NCBI GenBank assembly: GCA_032718475.1
Contig: JAUCBJ010007594.1
Span: forward strand, 62,001 to 126,000
Direction of reading: 5' to 3'
From: Nemertoderma westbladi
Taxonomy: Eukaryota; Xenacoelomorpha; Nemertodermatida; Nemertodermatidae
Length of the DNA stretch: 64,000 bases
Shown here: positions 1-10,956 of the stretch, one piece after another
How the letters are laid out: each line of letters starts with the position of its first letter
How positions within the stretch are numbered: position 1 is the first letter of the stretch
The notes under the pieces: model-generated
The model's input: only the letters and a program-made list of their open reading frames with translations
Database searches by the model: none
Told to the model about the DNA's origin: nothing
Made by a program: the position numbers and the translations under genes

Positions 1-81
1 AAATGCACATACAGTAATACAAAATACTAAATTACTAAAATACGGTAAGTCTATGTGGCGGCCATCAAAGGTCCTACTTCT

Positions 82-1875
82 CTATTTACTAATATTGGGT
101 GGAGATTTGTAGTCTCCTGTCTCGTTTCTAGTCTCCTCAAGGAGTACGAGACGTTGTACAGGCCTATCTACGGTACGTCCGTCGATAGTCCATACAGTAA
201 CTGTCCTTATTAAACCAGATGTAGGGTGTGTGGTCAAAATGACTCCGGTCAGCCAAAACCGTCTTTTCAGATTGGCTTCAGCCAATAAAACGTGGTCACC
301 ACGTCTCAAACATCGGGTATTAAGATACCAAGAGGTTCTGGATGAAATAGAGGGCAAATAGTGTTTCTGCCATATTTCCCAGAATTTATTTGCTAATAGC
401 TGAGTGATTTTCAAGCCTTGTTGCCGTATCCGCCGCTATCAACGGGTATCGAAATGGGCAACAATGTCGTCAGCGGCTGCATAAGCAGGTGCGCTGGTGT
501 CAAGGCAAACTGTACGTCATTATTGTCTGGGATCAAAGCGATCGGTCTAGTGTTCAAAGTTGCTTCGATTTCTATTAGTAACGTCGTCAGTTGGTCGTCT
601 GTTAAGATGTGTTGCGTCAGTATTACTTTAGCCATAGCTGTCTTAATTGAGCCAATCAGCCTTTCCCAAACACCGCCTCTCCACGGACTGTCCGGAGTAT
701 TAAAATTCCAAACAATACGGTGAGGACTTAGTTCCTCGGAAATCTGGTTTTGGTCCAACTTCCTTAAAGCTCTGGTTATTTCGTTCCGTGCACCCACAAA
801 GTTTGTCCCTTGGTCGCAATAAATGGATTTGACCAATCCACGTCTAGCGATAAATCACCGTAAGGCTAGAATAAAGGCATTGGTGGTTAAATCTGTCACA
901 CGCTCTATATGGACAGCTCTGCTGGCCATGCAAGTGAAGATTAATCCCCAACGTTTTATCTGTACCCTTCCGCGTTTCGTGATTATGGGTCCAAAACAGT
1001 CTATCCCTGTCTCAGTGAAAAGGGGTCTAAACGCCTGCAATCTCGCTAATGGTAGTTCACTCATTTCTTGGTGTCCTATCCTCACGTGCACCTTCTTACA
1101 AATCATACAGTTCCGTGTTACCGATCTCAGTGCCTTGCTAGGCCTAATCAGTACAAACCTCGATCGCAAATGTGACATACAGTGATGTCTACCCACGTGT
1201 TTGAGTTGTACATGTGCGTCCAGTATCATAGTGCGCTGTAACTCATGGTGTTGCGGTATGATGATAGGATACCTAAAGTCAAGTGCAAAGTCGATGTTCT
1301 GGAGTCTGGACTTGTGACAAAGTAAGCCCCGATAAATAATCGGACTCCAACTCAAAAGACTTGATCTGTTTACCTTGGTTGATCGCTGTGAATTCTCGTG
1401 CGAAATATCGCAATTGATAATGGCAAATGATATCAACTTCACAATGACCAACTTCCTCTAAGGTAAGTCTTCTAGGAAAGTCGCGTTTGCCTCTGGCATA
1501 TTGTCTCAAACGTTTGAGCCATGCTAACTTGCGGCACGCGTCAGTCCATGATCTAGTTAGGTTTACTATCTGGTCAACGTAAGTGTTAGTGACGTCATCA
1601 GGTAAGGTATAGTCGTAGTGTGGATACTTGTCTGGACTTGGTAGGCCCACGGGCCTTCCGGTAGGTTTGTCTGAGTCCCCAAATATGTCAATCTCCACGG
1701 TCTTACCTTTACCGTCCGCTCCTAGTGAGTCGACTGGCAGTAACGGTTTCAACTCTACAGTGTTAGTGTGTTCCTGTGAGCCTGTAAGCTTCCTAACCTT
1801 AGTTACACGTTTACCTGTAGGTGGTAAGTCAAGTACTTTCTTTGAGCGGAGTGTGATAGCTGTGGCCACACCTTT
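82..1875 (-). pseudogene. Element 1 integrase and DUF5641-like tail, broken
   Basis: Four minus-strand pieces together match the second half of the plus-strand copy at 59.8-61.3 kb. In order they hold a pre-integrase region, an H2C2-type zinc finger (histidines near 1200, CxxC near 1105), the integrase core with the GIDCFGP and CDQGTNFVGA blocks and WRGGVWERL for the third acidic residue, then a DUF5641-like tail ending at 82. Breaks seen against the intact copy: Trp to TGA near 414, CGA to TGA near 853, and a frame change between 1279 and 1451. The integrase would strand-transfer cDNA into host DNA; this copy cannot make it as one chain. Confidence 0.88.
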
Positions 1876-1914
1876 GTCGTCTCGTCCAAAGAAGTCAAAT
1901 TCGGTAAATTTCTA

Positions 1915-2345
1915 AATGTCCGCTCCAATGGGTCTTCTACTGGAGTGTCTAGTAGACAGTCTGGTGAAACGTCCGGTGAACAGTCTGGTGAGACGTCTGG
2001 TGAGACATAGCGCTGAACATCCGGCGAAATGTCCTGTCGTCGGTCCCAAAGAGAGTCAAGCGTAATTTCTGTCAGAAAGTCTGGTCTAAAGTCTGGTCTA
2101 AAGTCTGTCGAGATGTCTGGTGGAAAGTCTGGTGAGACGTCCGGTAGACAATCTGTCGAGAGTTCCAAAAAACAATCTGGCGAGCAATCCGGAGAACAAT
2201 CTGGTGTCGCTTCTGGTGAATAATCTGGCGAGTAATCTGGTGAACAATCTGGCGAAACGTCTGGTGAAATCTCCCGCGGAACATCCGGTGAAAGATTCGT
2301 ACAAGCGTCTGGTCGAGATTCTGGTGAGACGTCTGGCGTAATGTC
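1915..2345 (-). repeat. 12-bp coding tandem repeat (SPDV-like tetrapeptides) between RNase H and integrase of element 1
   Basis: The plus strand shows a 12-bp period of the type GTCTGGTGAGAC. On the coding (minus) strand this gives repeated Ser-Pro-Asp-x, with x often Val, Cys or Phe, about 30 units. The intact copy has only a short, irregular version (PDISPD, PDVSPD, PDTLLD) at 59.16-59.35 kb, so the array expanded in element 1. It lies in the linker between RNase H and integrase. The flanking frames no longer join, so it is part of the pseudogene. Confidence 0.85.
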
Positions 2346-2444
2346 AGGCCTAGCGTCCAGGTCATCAGATTTCGTCTGTCCTTGTTTCCTCTTGACCTTG
2401 GCGTTGGCTTTCGCTTTAGATTTGACAACCTTGTCGATTTTTAT

Positions 2445-4238
2445 CTAGGCACCCTCTGGTATGGTATTGGTTGTCGCGTCGAATAACGGTGGCCATTCGT
2501 CTGATGGTCGCTGTAGGAAATCGGGTCCTCTAAACCAAAAGGATTTATTGTCCGGTTTACAAAAGTCAAGCGGTTGCATCCCCCGTGACGCGATGTCAGC
2601 TGGGTTCAGCTTCCGTGGATAGTGACGCCAATCTTGTTTGAGCGACCGGTCTAATATTTCAGCCCGTCTGTTGGCTACGAAAGTCTTGAACTCAAACGCT
2701 TCGTTGTTTATGTACCAAAGTACCAACGTTGCATCCGTCCAATATGTGACCTTCAAGTTAGCCTCCAGCTCGCGTTGAACTAGACTGACAATATTGGTGG
2801 ATATCGTCCCGGCTTGCAGCTCTCCACGAGGTACAGTCATATACTTCAATGGCATTGTTCTAGCTCTTGAAGTAACGAGAGACACATCGTAGCTGTCCGA
2901 TGTCACTTGTCGTCTAAGGTATAAAGTAACCCCCAATCCATCCTTGCTAGCGTCACTAAAGCTGTGAAGCTCTAAATCGGCAGGAAAGGTGGTCTGCAAA
3001 GGAAAGTATACCCTTGGTATGGTATAGTCTTGTAGGAACGTCAGTTGGGCTTCCCAGTCCCTCCATTGCTCAGCTAACTTTTCTGGGATGGGGTCGTCCC
3101 ATTCCAGTCCGGCTTGCCAAATGCTGTGGAGTATGATCCTAGCATGTAGGATCACTGGACTAATGAAACACAATGGGTCATACAATCGACTCATGGTCGA
3201 TAAGCAAGTCCTCTTAGTGAGAGGTCTAGTCTGGTCGTTGGACCTTACACATACCCTAAAATTGTCGGTGTTAGGGTCCCAACTAAGTCCTAATACCTTG
3301 GTCGTCGGTAGAGGTTCTAGGTCTAAGTCCAAGTCTCCTCCACTGCGATCTGTCGGGTCAAATGAGTTCACCAGTTCGGGTTCGTTGGAAGCGAACTTCG
3401 TCAGGTGAAATCCGCCCGCAGCGAGACAATCCTGGAGTTGGTGTGCTACGGTTGTAGCGCGCTCCAAAGTGTCACAACTCTTGAGGCCGTCATCCACGTA
3501 GAAATCTCGTTCCACTGTCCGAACTACTTCTGGGTCAAATTGGTCTCGTCTGTCCAATGCGGTCTGCTTTAAGGCGTACATGGTGCAGTTGGGGCTGTCC
3601 CTGGATCCAAAAACTCTTACCTGCATTTGGTAAGTTTCTGGCGGAAGTTCTAAGTTTCCGTCCGGATACCAAAGAAACCTCAAGCTGTCCCTGTCCCGCT
3701 CCAAAGCCTTAACCTGGTGAAATATGGCCTCTACGTCACAGGTGAAAGCTACTTTGCGTTGTCTAAAACGCATTAGGACTCCCATGAGGTAATTATTCAT
3801 ATTCGGCCCGTCCATCAGTTCGCTGTTCATAGACATCCCTTGGTAAAGCGCGGCGCAGTCGTTGACTACACGCACCTTGCCAGGTTTGTCCGGGTGTCGA
3901 CCAAAATGATGTAGCAGGTAATATGTCTGATCTGTGGTTACCTCGGGATTTAACATCCTAATGGCGTATCCCTTTTGGAGATACGTCTGAAGTTGCGCAT
4001 TGTATTGCATATGGGCCGTCTCGTCTCGCAACAATCGCTGCCTTATTAATTTGAGTCGCCTCAAAGCAAGCGGGTAATTGTTAACGAGCTTAGGTTGTCC
4101 ATTGTGCCACAACATGCCAACCTCGTAGTGGCCATTCGCAGTCTGGCGAATGGTATCTCTCATGATATTTAATGACCGTTTTTCCTGTTCTGACATAGCG
4201 GTCTCGTAACTACCGTGTTCTGCTGAGTCCTGTTCCAA
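2445..4238 (-). pseudogene. Element 1 reverse transcriptase and A17/RNase H block
   Basis: This 597-codon open stretch carries the BEL/Pao polymerase. Visible blocks are VRVVNDCAA, AFTCDVEAIFHQV (first catalytic Asp), FYVDDGL (YVDD box, residues about 247-250), the LGLSWDPNTDNF and LYDPLCFISPVILHARI blocks of the Pao A17 region, an RNase H-like FSDASKDGLG, and WTDATLVLWYINN near the end. The product would copy element RNA into cDNA in particles. The 5' side is cut by a TAG plus a one-base insertion at about 4240. The 3' side ends in a TAG at 2445 where the relative reads a sense codon. It stays open over 1.8 kb, so decay is moderate. Confidence 0.9.
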
Positions 4239-4239
4239 A

Positions 4240-5512
4240 CTATTGAATGGTCCGTTCAGTCAGCAGTTGGTCAAGCGCTGCTTGCACTGCGCCATGGTCC
4301 TCGTCCACGTCTTCGTCCACTGCGGTGGCTAGTGTCAATGTGTCTGGTAGGCTCGCAAGCCTTCCGGTGTCACTAGTCGGCGTCGAATCATCGTGCGGCG
4401 GTTTGACAACCTCTTGATCTGTCAGTAGGCTCGCAAGCCTTCCAAGATCAACGACCGGTGTCGAAGCTTGGTGGGTGGGGTCAATGACCTTCGGATTTTT
4501 CGGTAGGCTCGCAAGCCTTCCAAAATCCTCGTTCATCGAGTCATCCACAGCAACAACCCTTTGGTCTTCAGTAGTCAATACAACCTGGTTTACTGCAAGT
4601 AGTTGTAAGTCAGAGGTCCGTGTGGTCGTGTCCAGATCAGTTACGTCAGTATCGGTGGCATCTGCGTTAGCGACGCAAGTCTGTCGCAGTGCCGTCTGTA
4701 CAATTGGACCACAGAAGTGTGAAGGAGAATTATCTATAGTGTTAGTCAATAAACTACACGTACTCAAAACGTCGTCCTCCTGATCACTTACCTCTAGTGA
4801 ACGTATTGGTGCTCTAGTATACCAACCTATGGGAGTTCTACATGTGTAGGGGTTGCCCGCTGTAATAACAGATGGGCGTGTCTCCCATACCTGATGTAAG
4901 TTAAACTGGTCTGTCCCAATTAACATCGCAATTGAGCGATAATTTACAGGACATTCCGGTATTCCAAGGTGTCGGAAATACTTACGATCTTCCGGTGATT
5001 GCTCTGGCACGGGGCCAAGCAAGTTACTAAAGTCCTTCGTAGCTGCAAAGGTCAAATTTCTTACCGGAAGTAATGAGCGCTCCTCCTTGCTGTGTTCCGC
5101 TTTGGAAAGAAGTGTGTCTAAGGCTAGTTTTACTCTTGTCACAGGGATCGCTCTCTTACCATGCATGCTGCTTACAGTATACTGAGCAGTCTTACCTTGA
5201 CTCATGTCCGTAACCACGTCGGCTATTTGTTCGTCGACATAACTATGCGATGACGCAAAGTCTAAGATAGCATATATACGCTTGCTCCCTCGGGTTCCGG
5301 TAATCTTTATAGGAATCACGCTAAACCCTTTCAATTGGTTCTGTGTGAGGAGTGTTACCGATGGCTGTTCCTCCCCCGCATGCACGTAGAAAGTGTTGTC
5401 TTCCTCCTCGTCCTCGTCTGATGATCCCGATTGATTCGTACAATCTGAGTAAAACGTACGGATCTCTCGCGGCGCACGCTCCTTGTAAAGCGCGTCGTAT
5501 CTAGCCGCTTTA
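4240..5512 (-). pseudogene. Element 1 aspartic protease (DUF1758-like) and linker to RT
   Basis: The block reads LKGFSVIPIKITGTRGSKR then AILDFASSHSYV, the retropepsin-like active site of BEL/Pao proteases. The relative reads ILDSASS; here Phe replaces the Ser after the catalytic Asp. Downstream (lower coordinates) is the conserved FAATKDFSNLLGPVPEQS region and then a variable linker holding three copies of the GRLASL(P/L) hairpin module (4346-4365, 4424-4443, 4502-4521). An acidic stretch rich in Asp and Glu precedes the protease, as in the intact copy. A frame change at about 5512 separates it from the zinc-knuckle part. Confidence 0.85.
4346..4521 (-). repeat. Three hairpin modules in the element 1 protease-RT linker
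   Basis: On the plus strand GGTAGGCTCGCAAGCCTTCC (4346-4365 and 4502-4521) and AGTAGGCTCGCAAGCCTTCC (4424-4443). The arms AGGCT and AGCCT pair perfectly around CGCA. All three are 20-nt conserved while the spacers between them are unrelated. The relative has one copy here. Confidence 0.88.
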
Positions 5513-5513
5513 T

Positions 5514-6740
5514 CTAGCCGCGTTTGGTCGGAGTATGACTCGTTGTGTGAAGTAACGCGTCATGGTTACGTCCACACTGAGGACATGTATCGTCGCTCGG
5601 GCAATCCTTCCGGACGTGTCCTGGCTTCGTATATCTCCAGCAAGAATCCAAAGATCGAATTTGAAGTCTTCTCTCTTCGATTCCTAACTCCTTAAAAGCG
5701 CGACATCCACAAAATTTATGTCCGCTATAGTTTCTGCTGTTCCGCTCGCAGTATGAGCATCCCACAAAGTCCGCCGGCAACTGTTGTCGTGGCTGCGTGG
5801 TGCCGATAGGCGTCAGAACTTTAGAAGTCTCAGTAGGGGTGGCATAGGTAATGGCTTTCGCGTTCGTCGGAAATGGTTTGGTCCGAGTCAGCGCAGAAAT
5901 AGCTATCCCTTCTGCCGCGATATGATGATCAGTGTAGTTCGATCGAGTCTCGATCACGGCCTCCCGTGAAATCAGTTGGTAGACGTCGGTGAGTTTTAAT
6001 AGCCCGCCGGCTTCTTCACGCTGGTACTTGATGCGTCGCCATTCTCGTCGGAGTCGATGATGAAGTCGACCGATTATCCTGATGAGAACTGTCGGTGCGT
6101 TAGCGTATTCGAGTTGTCCAATGGACCGTAAAGTCCCTATAGCGTTTTTTATTTCGTCCGCGAGTCGTAAAAGGTCGATCGGTCTCGAAATGTTGCCTCC
6201 TCTACAGAGGTATTCGATAATAGATTTAGCCATGGCGACGTTACCGCCTTAAATCGAATACAAACGGCCGTACGCCAACTCAAAGGCATCTGGAACACCG
6301 ATAAAGGTTTCCGCTAATCGTTTCGGCTCACCAGACAGGACTTGGAGCAAGTAATTAAACTTCTCCGTCGAGGTGAAAGCACACTTAGCAATCTGGGACT
6401 CGACATAGTCTACCAGTGTTCGCCAGTGTTTCGCGTTGCCAGAGAAATTCGGCGGTTGCTGTGCCGGTAATCCGTGTCTAGCCGCGAATTTCGCAATCTC
6501 GCTAACCAAATCCAACTGTCCACGTCCCTGTTCGGTTGCGTCGTCCAGTCATTCCCTTCCGGGCGTTGTCCATCGGTAGGAATTATTAATGGGATCTTCT
6601 TCTCGATGGGTCGGAGTCTGTCTAGTCTCCTGTTCTCTCCTTGGTGGTCGATGTTGTCTAGGTTTTTCTAATTCCACGCTGGTTCGTGATCGATCCGACG
6701 GTTGCGCTTCGAGTCATTCTTGGAGTTGAGCTAGTCGGTC
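5514..6740 (-). pseudogene. Element 1 second gag region: DUF1759-like domain and zinc knuckle
   Basis: From the 5' side, the region has EIAKFAARHGLPAQQPPNF, GEPKRLAETFIGVPDAFELAYGRL and a TAA at about 6250 where the relative has Tyr. It continues with LADEIKNAIGTLRSIGQLEY, the SREAVIETRSNYTDHH block, then cysteine-rich sequence with CSYCE and a knuckle of the form CWRYxxxGHVRKDC (the relative has CWRC) followed by CPQCGRNHDALLH. The DUF1759-like part is the structural gag of BEL/Pao; the knuckle binds RNA. Additional stops lie near 6580 and 6725. One knuckle Cys is lost (Cys to Tyr). Confidence 0.85.
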
Positions 6741-6742
6741 CG

Positions 6743-7405
6743 TCATCTCGGTGAACTGTTTGGCGCTGATCGTTTCAGCTGGTTGCAACGTGGGTTTCCG
6801 AAAGGGTGTTTCTCGTGGTGGGTTGTCGAAACTGACTCACCTAGCAGTTGGTCGAACTGCTCCTGTTGAGCCAATCTTATTACTGACTTAAACTGAACAA
6901 GGCTTTCTCTCGCACTTACCAACTTATCTATTATCTTTACCTGAGTAAAGTTGTCGCCACGCAACTCTGCAAGTTCGTGTAAACCTTTCAATTTATCTAC
7001 GGAGGCATGTACCCTACTTTCTATCCTTACCTGTAAGGTGTAGAACTCGTATCTCGACATCGGGGCGGTTAAGTCACGTAAAACACGAAAACCTTCTCCG
7101 AGGTTTCGAGTAATCTGGGCCATGTGTCCTCCTATACTTCTAATGACGTTCTCCTGACTTCCAGTCGAACTTACCATGTCCGGTTCCTGCGATCTGGTCT
7201 GCGGGACGGTAAGGAAATCTTCGATTCTGCCGTCGCCACGCGTTGCGGCTTCCAGTATTTCCGTTCGGGGTACCGACGACGCACACGGTGTGACATCGGT
7301 GGAATCTCGGGTTCTCCTTCTCGGTTCGTCTACTGTCGATCTGTCCGGGTCGCACGAGTCATAGTCGGTAGGGGGGTATCGCGTCGAATGCGGTGTGTCA
7401 CTCAT
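6743..7405 (-). pseudogene. Element 1 N-terminal gag ORF, truncated
   Basis: The start ATG at 7405 matches the start of the 591-codon gag ORF at 51460 (both begin MSD and share TDYDSCD, GDGR-EDFLTVPQ, LTAPMSR-EFYTLQVR). The two match up to the residues LLGESVS, then element 1 jumps to sequence equivalent to about 54.87 kb of element 2 in another frame. About 2.8 kb of gag coil and spacer are therefore missing. The remaining 220 codons form the likely N-terminal helical part of gag. The function of this domain is not known to me. Confidence 0.85.
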
Positions 7406-7437
7406 GTCTTATTATATATGTCAAGTACGGGTAATAA

Positions 7438-7624
7438 AATGTCAAAGTATCGAAATGTTCGAATGTCAAACTTACCTTGGTATATATATAGCATATATAT
7501 ACCCTAACCGGTACAAATAAAATCGAGAATGTGGGAAATGTCAAAATGTCGAAATGTCGAAATGTCAAACTTACCTTGATATATATATATATCATATATA
7601 TACCCTAACCGGTACAAATAAAAC
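7438..7624. repeat. Two-copy ~90-bp tandem repeat in element 1 leader
   Basis: Two units share AATGTCAAACTTACCTTG, an AT dinucleotide stretch, and CCCTAACCGGTACAAATAAA. They lie just upstream of the gag start, where element 2 instead carries a triplicated hairpin. The repeated GAAATGTC motif makes a short internal period. Confidence 0.8.
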
Positions 7625-7656
7625 TAACAAAGTATATAATAAAATAAGTAATAATC

Positions 7657-7670
7657 TAGCCTACCGGCTA
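7657..7670. other. Leader hairpin, element 1
   Basis: TAGCC-TACC-GGCTA forms a perfect 5-bp stem with a 4-nt loop, with partial extension on both sides. It corresponds in position and core sequence to the three larger hairpins in the element 2 leader at 51254-51377. Confidence 0.6.
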
Positions 7671-8337
7671 AATTTGTATGAATAAGTGAGATAACGGTAT
7701 ACGTTACCAAAATGTAGATCAACAAGTACAAATAATAGGCAAAACAGCAACGTCTAACGGGAAAATAAGTACCAACAACACTACTAATTAGACAGTGAAA
7801 CCCACAAATTTTGAGTACTACTGTGCTTTCTAAGTTTGAATGACACGAGTCGTAAAACTTACGTTCCTTTGATCTTCCAGCCGCGCAAATTCCCAAATAC
7901 AAACCGGACGTGGGTCGTTCCGTCCTATCCTCGCGGTCTAATCCTCGAAGCGGTCCAGAAATGAGTCCTTGAGTCCTGAAAAGTCAAAGGTGAGAGTTTT
8001 ACTTCTACTCTACGAAAAATCTTCTTAGGTACTGATACAACTTGGTCTTTAAACCCTATGTACCTTTTCAAGTACCGAAAAGTAACACCGCACACACACG
8101 GCGGAAAACAAATTGCTACAAACTAACTAATATAGCTAGTCAAATATTAAATACAAAACTACTAGCTACCCTAAAAGCCTACTGAAGCAGGGGACGTTCT
8201 ACAAATTACTAATTTTACTAACCTTAAATTTTTTAAATATCTCCTACTTCTGTACTTTACAATAGCTAAACTATATATTTATATATCTCACCTTAAAATG
8301 CGCACGCACTTCCGGTCGAGATATTTAATAAATATAA

Positions 8338-8478
8338 CTCACTGTTGTGAGGGATCAATATTATACACTAACTATACACTAATTTATATAATATATATAT
8401 ACCTCACTGTTGTGAGGGATCAATATTATACACTAACTATACACTAATTTATATAATATATATATACCTCACTGTTGT
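8338..8478. repeat. 66-bp tandem repeat, two copies plus a partial third
   Basis: Each unit begins with CCTCACTGTTGTGAGGGATC, itself a small inverted repeat (CCTCAC...GTGAGG), followed by AT-rich sequence ending in ATATATATATA. It lies inside the element 1 leader. Confidence 0.85.
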
Positions 8479-8901
8479 GTCCTCTACGGTAGGGACTACC
8501 CTACGGCCTACAAATCTACTAATACGAAGCTATAGAATATCTCTAACCGTAAAGTCCAGTAGTATACCGCTTACCAGATCCTAGTAACGATGTATCTTAC
8601 TGTAAGACTCTAGTAATGAAACGGGCTCGTACAGTATCGGACAACAAATCCCAGTCCAGGATATCTAAACAAACAGATACAATACACAAACTACTACTGG
8701 CGAGGAGCAGAGCCTGGTGTCTATTCTATGTACGTGTGCGGGTCTAATGCCTATGAACTAGACAAAAGGAAACCTGTCCTCTAACCGGTATGGCAGATGT
8801 ACAATTACAGTAACAGACCAAACTCACGGGAAAACAATCCCCGCGCAGCGAATCCTAACTATCGCTGACAGTCCCAAAATACCGTAACTTGCCGCGGTGT
8901 G

Positions 8902-8909
8902 ATTTATAT
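8902..8909 (-). promoter_or_regulatory. Inner TATA-like box conserved with element 2
   Basis: On the minus strand the sequence reads ACCATATAAATCACACCGCG. The same block is at 50387-50406 in element 2. Conservation of a TATA-like box inside an otherwise diverged leader suggests function, but no start site can be shown from sequence. Confidence 0.5.
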
Positions 8910-10273
8910 GGTTTATATACGAGCTAGGTGGGTTACAGCCCTAGCGTAACAATACTGATCTCCCTGTCTGAATCAGTCTAAAAGAGGTCGTGCCTAATGT
9001 AACAATACCGCCACTCGAGGCAAACAACGGTTTAAATAACGAAATAATGAAATACTCCCTTGCCGTAACCAAATATCTGATCCTAATTTTACAAATACGA
9101 ATAGTAAATTACAGATAAATTCTGCCTAAAAGTAATCTAAAGTGCGCTATAACTGGTTGAACTCTAAGGGTAAATATGTTTTAGGGCGTGTGTGTGTGGG
9201 TGTGTTACAATAAAACATTTTTGGTGTATATCATTTTACTAGGTTTTAGTAATTCTCTGACCGAAACAATACCGTGCGCTAGCTACTAAAATAAGCTAGT
9301 CGCATTTTGTAGAACTTTATACTCACAAATGACGTCAAAGCTCTCTCCTTCCTATCCACAACTCAACTGGGCAACCACAGTGTTAGTAACTACACCCGTA
9401 ATCGGCACAAATACCAGATTCTGGTTGTAAGATAAGAAATAGGGGTTAATTGCTGCCGTACGTTAGCTGATCTGGTATACAAATTTGATTCTAGAACTTT
9501 ATTGCTGCGGTGGTTAGCAGCAAATACCTATCAGTATGTGGCAAGGCGCGGTAGGATATTAATAAAACCTCCCTAGGCCAAGCGGTGTGCTGGTAGCAGA
9601 AATACTCCTTGCCTGATTAAATAACTAACTTCAGGCGGGGGGGGGGGGGGGGGGGGTGTACTAATGTACAGTTCTACAAAGCGAACCGGTACCAAACAGT
9701 CAGTACTAACAAATCACTAAATTATGGAACGTATGCTGTCCGTACCTAATATGTACTTGCGCACTGACGAACGGCAATAGCTCGCACCTGTGAGGTATAC
9801 AGGTAACCCAGAGATTTGCAGGACTGACAAAGGGGGTTTCTGCCTCGTATATAGTTATTTGATCCTAAATTTTGCGGCGTCCCAATACGGCGTCACGCTT
9901 ACCCTGATCTATAGGTCTTACGTTGGGCAAGGGCGTCGAACAAAGTCTTACCTTCCTCATAAAGCGGGCGCTGCATGGCAAGTTGGAGTATTTCGTAGGG
10001 CGAAGGGGGTGCGCGGTCTAACCTAATGTGGGCGCTAGCGTGTTGTGGACATCCTTTCCCTGCGTTGCTGACGGCCTAACGGTCTAGGCGGCCATCTTCC
10101 CGATGTTTGGCTGTCCCAAAGTTGTACCAAAGAAAAACATGTTCAGAAGTTGACAGTGTATTTACAGTTTAGCAAAGGATTTATCAAACAGATTTACAAA
10201 TAGTTTCAACAAGAAACTAATAACGAAAGACTGACAAAGCAAGAGTACATTGTGATAACCGAAGGCAAACCAG

Positions 10274-10415
10274 CCTTTATATACTAAATCTGGGACATAG
10301 AATCTACTAGAACCTTCCAGAGTATTCCATGGCCTCACATTGGAGCAATAAGATGTTCTATGCCCTATGATTGGCCCAGCTCATCGTTCGATACATTGTA
10401 CGCACCTCATTGGTC
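10274..10415 (-). promoter_or_regulatory. U3-like promoter of element 1: TATA box with three CCAAT boxes
   Basis: Reading minus, three CCAAT motifs (near 10412, 10372 and 10340) precede TATATAAAGG at 10283-10274. Element 2 has the same arrangement: CCAAT at 49019, 49048 and 49078, TATA at 49157. This fits the polymerase II promoter of an LTR. It implies that the LTR covers about 10.1-10.6 kb or more, although its ends cannot be fixed without the second LTR. Confidence 0.6.
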
Positions 10416-10525
10416 CACCAATCTGCACCAAATGAAAATAAATTGTAAATAAAATAAAATAAAATTATAATTAAATTAAATAATTAAATTATTAAAAAAA
10501 ATAAAATTATAAATAAAATACAAAT

Positions 10526-10610
10526 TTCCCGACCGGGATTCGAACTCGTAACCTATCTGTAATGTAACCAACGCCTTAACCATCTGACCACTACGCCACA
10601 AGAGTAACTA
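10526..10610 (-). other. tRNA-like sequence (box A and box B), degenerate
   Basis: On the minus strand there is a box-A-like GTGGCGTAGTGGTCAGATGG and, about 45 nt later, a box-B-like GAGTTCGAATCCC. The anticodon and acceptor stems do not pair well, so this is not a working tRNA gene. A similar tRNA-like head lies at the matching place upstream of element 2 (48884-48955). Either a tRNA-derived SINE or part of the LTR is possible. Confidence 0.45.
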
Positions 10611-10956
10611 GGGGTTTTATGTGTACAAATATGAATAGGCATATTACATTACTGTAACTTACTCAAAATGCGTCGGATTTTCGAAAGTTTTTACGTTAAA
10701 GTTAAACTATAAATGCTATCTTATAGTGAAATAATTCATCAGTAAGTGTGATTTAAAAACGTTGTAATTAAATTTTTGTCTCGAAATTTTTATTGGAGCT
10801 ATATGATATCATTAATGCAGATGATCATCTTTGTGCTTGCAGTCGAATACCGTATTTTTAAGTTTTTATTACATAAAACCATGACATAAAAAATAGTGGC
10901 CTATATGGTTTCGACGGATCTTTATTATAACAGATATATAGATTTTACCTTTAGTG

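Larger units (their letters stand above)
1..10620 (-). mobile_element. Element 1: decayed BEL/Pao-type LTR retrotransposon, 3' end cut by the window
   Basis: Reading leftward, this element keeps the BEL/Pao order: gag N-terminal part (7405-6743), DUF1759-like gag and zinc knuckle, DUF1758-like aspartic protease, RT with YVDD, A17/RNase H region, H2C2 zinc finger, DDE integrase and DUF5641-like tail. It is a diverged copy of the family seen at 48.8-64 kb and aligns with it throughout by eye. It is dead: at least five nonsense codons, four or more frame changes, and a large deletion that removes most of the gag coil and the gag-pol spacer. Its 5' leader with promoter boxes runs to about 10.6 kb. 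The 3' LTR would lie left of the window. The upstream limit is uncertain because no LTR pair is visible. Confidence 0.9.

Noticed and set aside
1640-1659. Twelfth hairpin module (GGTAGGCCCACGGGCCTTCC, minus-strand GRPVGLPS)
   Set aside because: Shape and flanks resemble the module, but the arms and loop differ and the relative has a homologous non-module sequence here; left as a possible variant.
10526-10610. Functional tRNA gene on the minus strand
   Set aside because: Box A and box B are present but anticodon, T and acceptor stems do not pair; kept only as a tRNA-like sequence.
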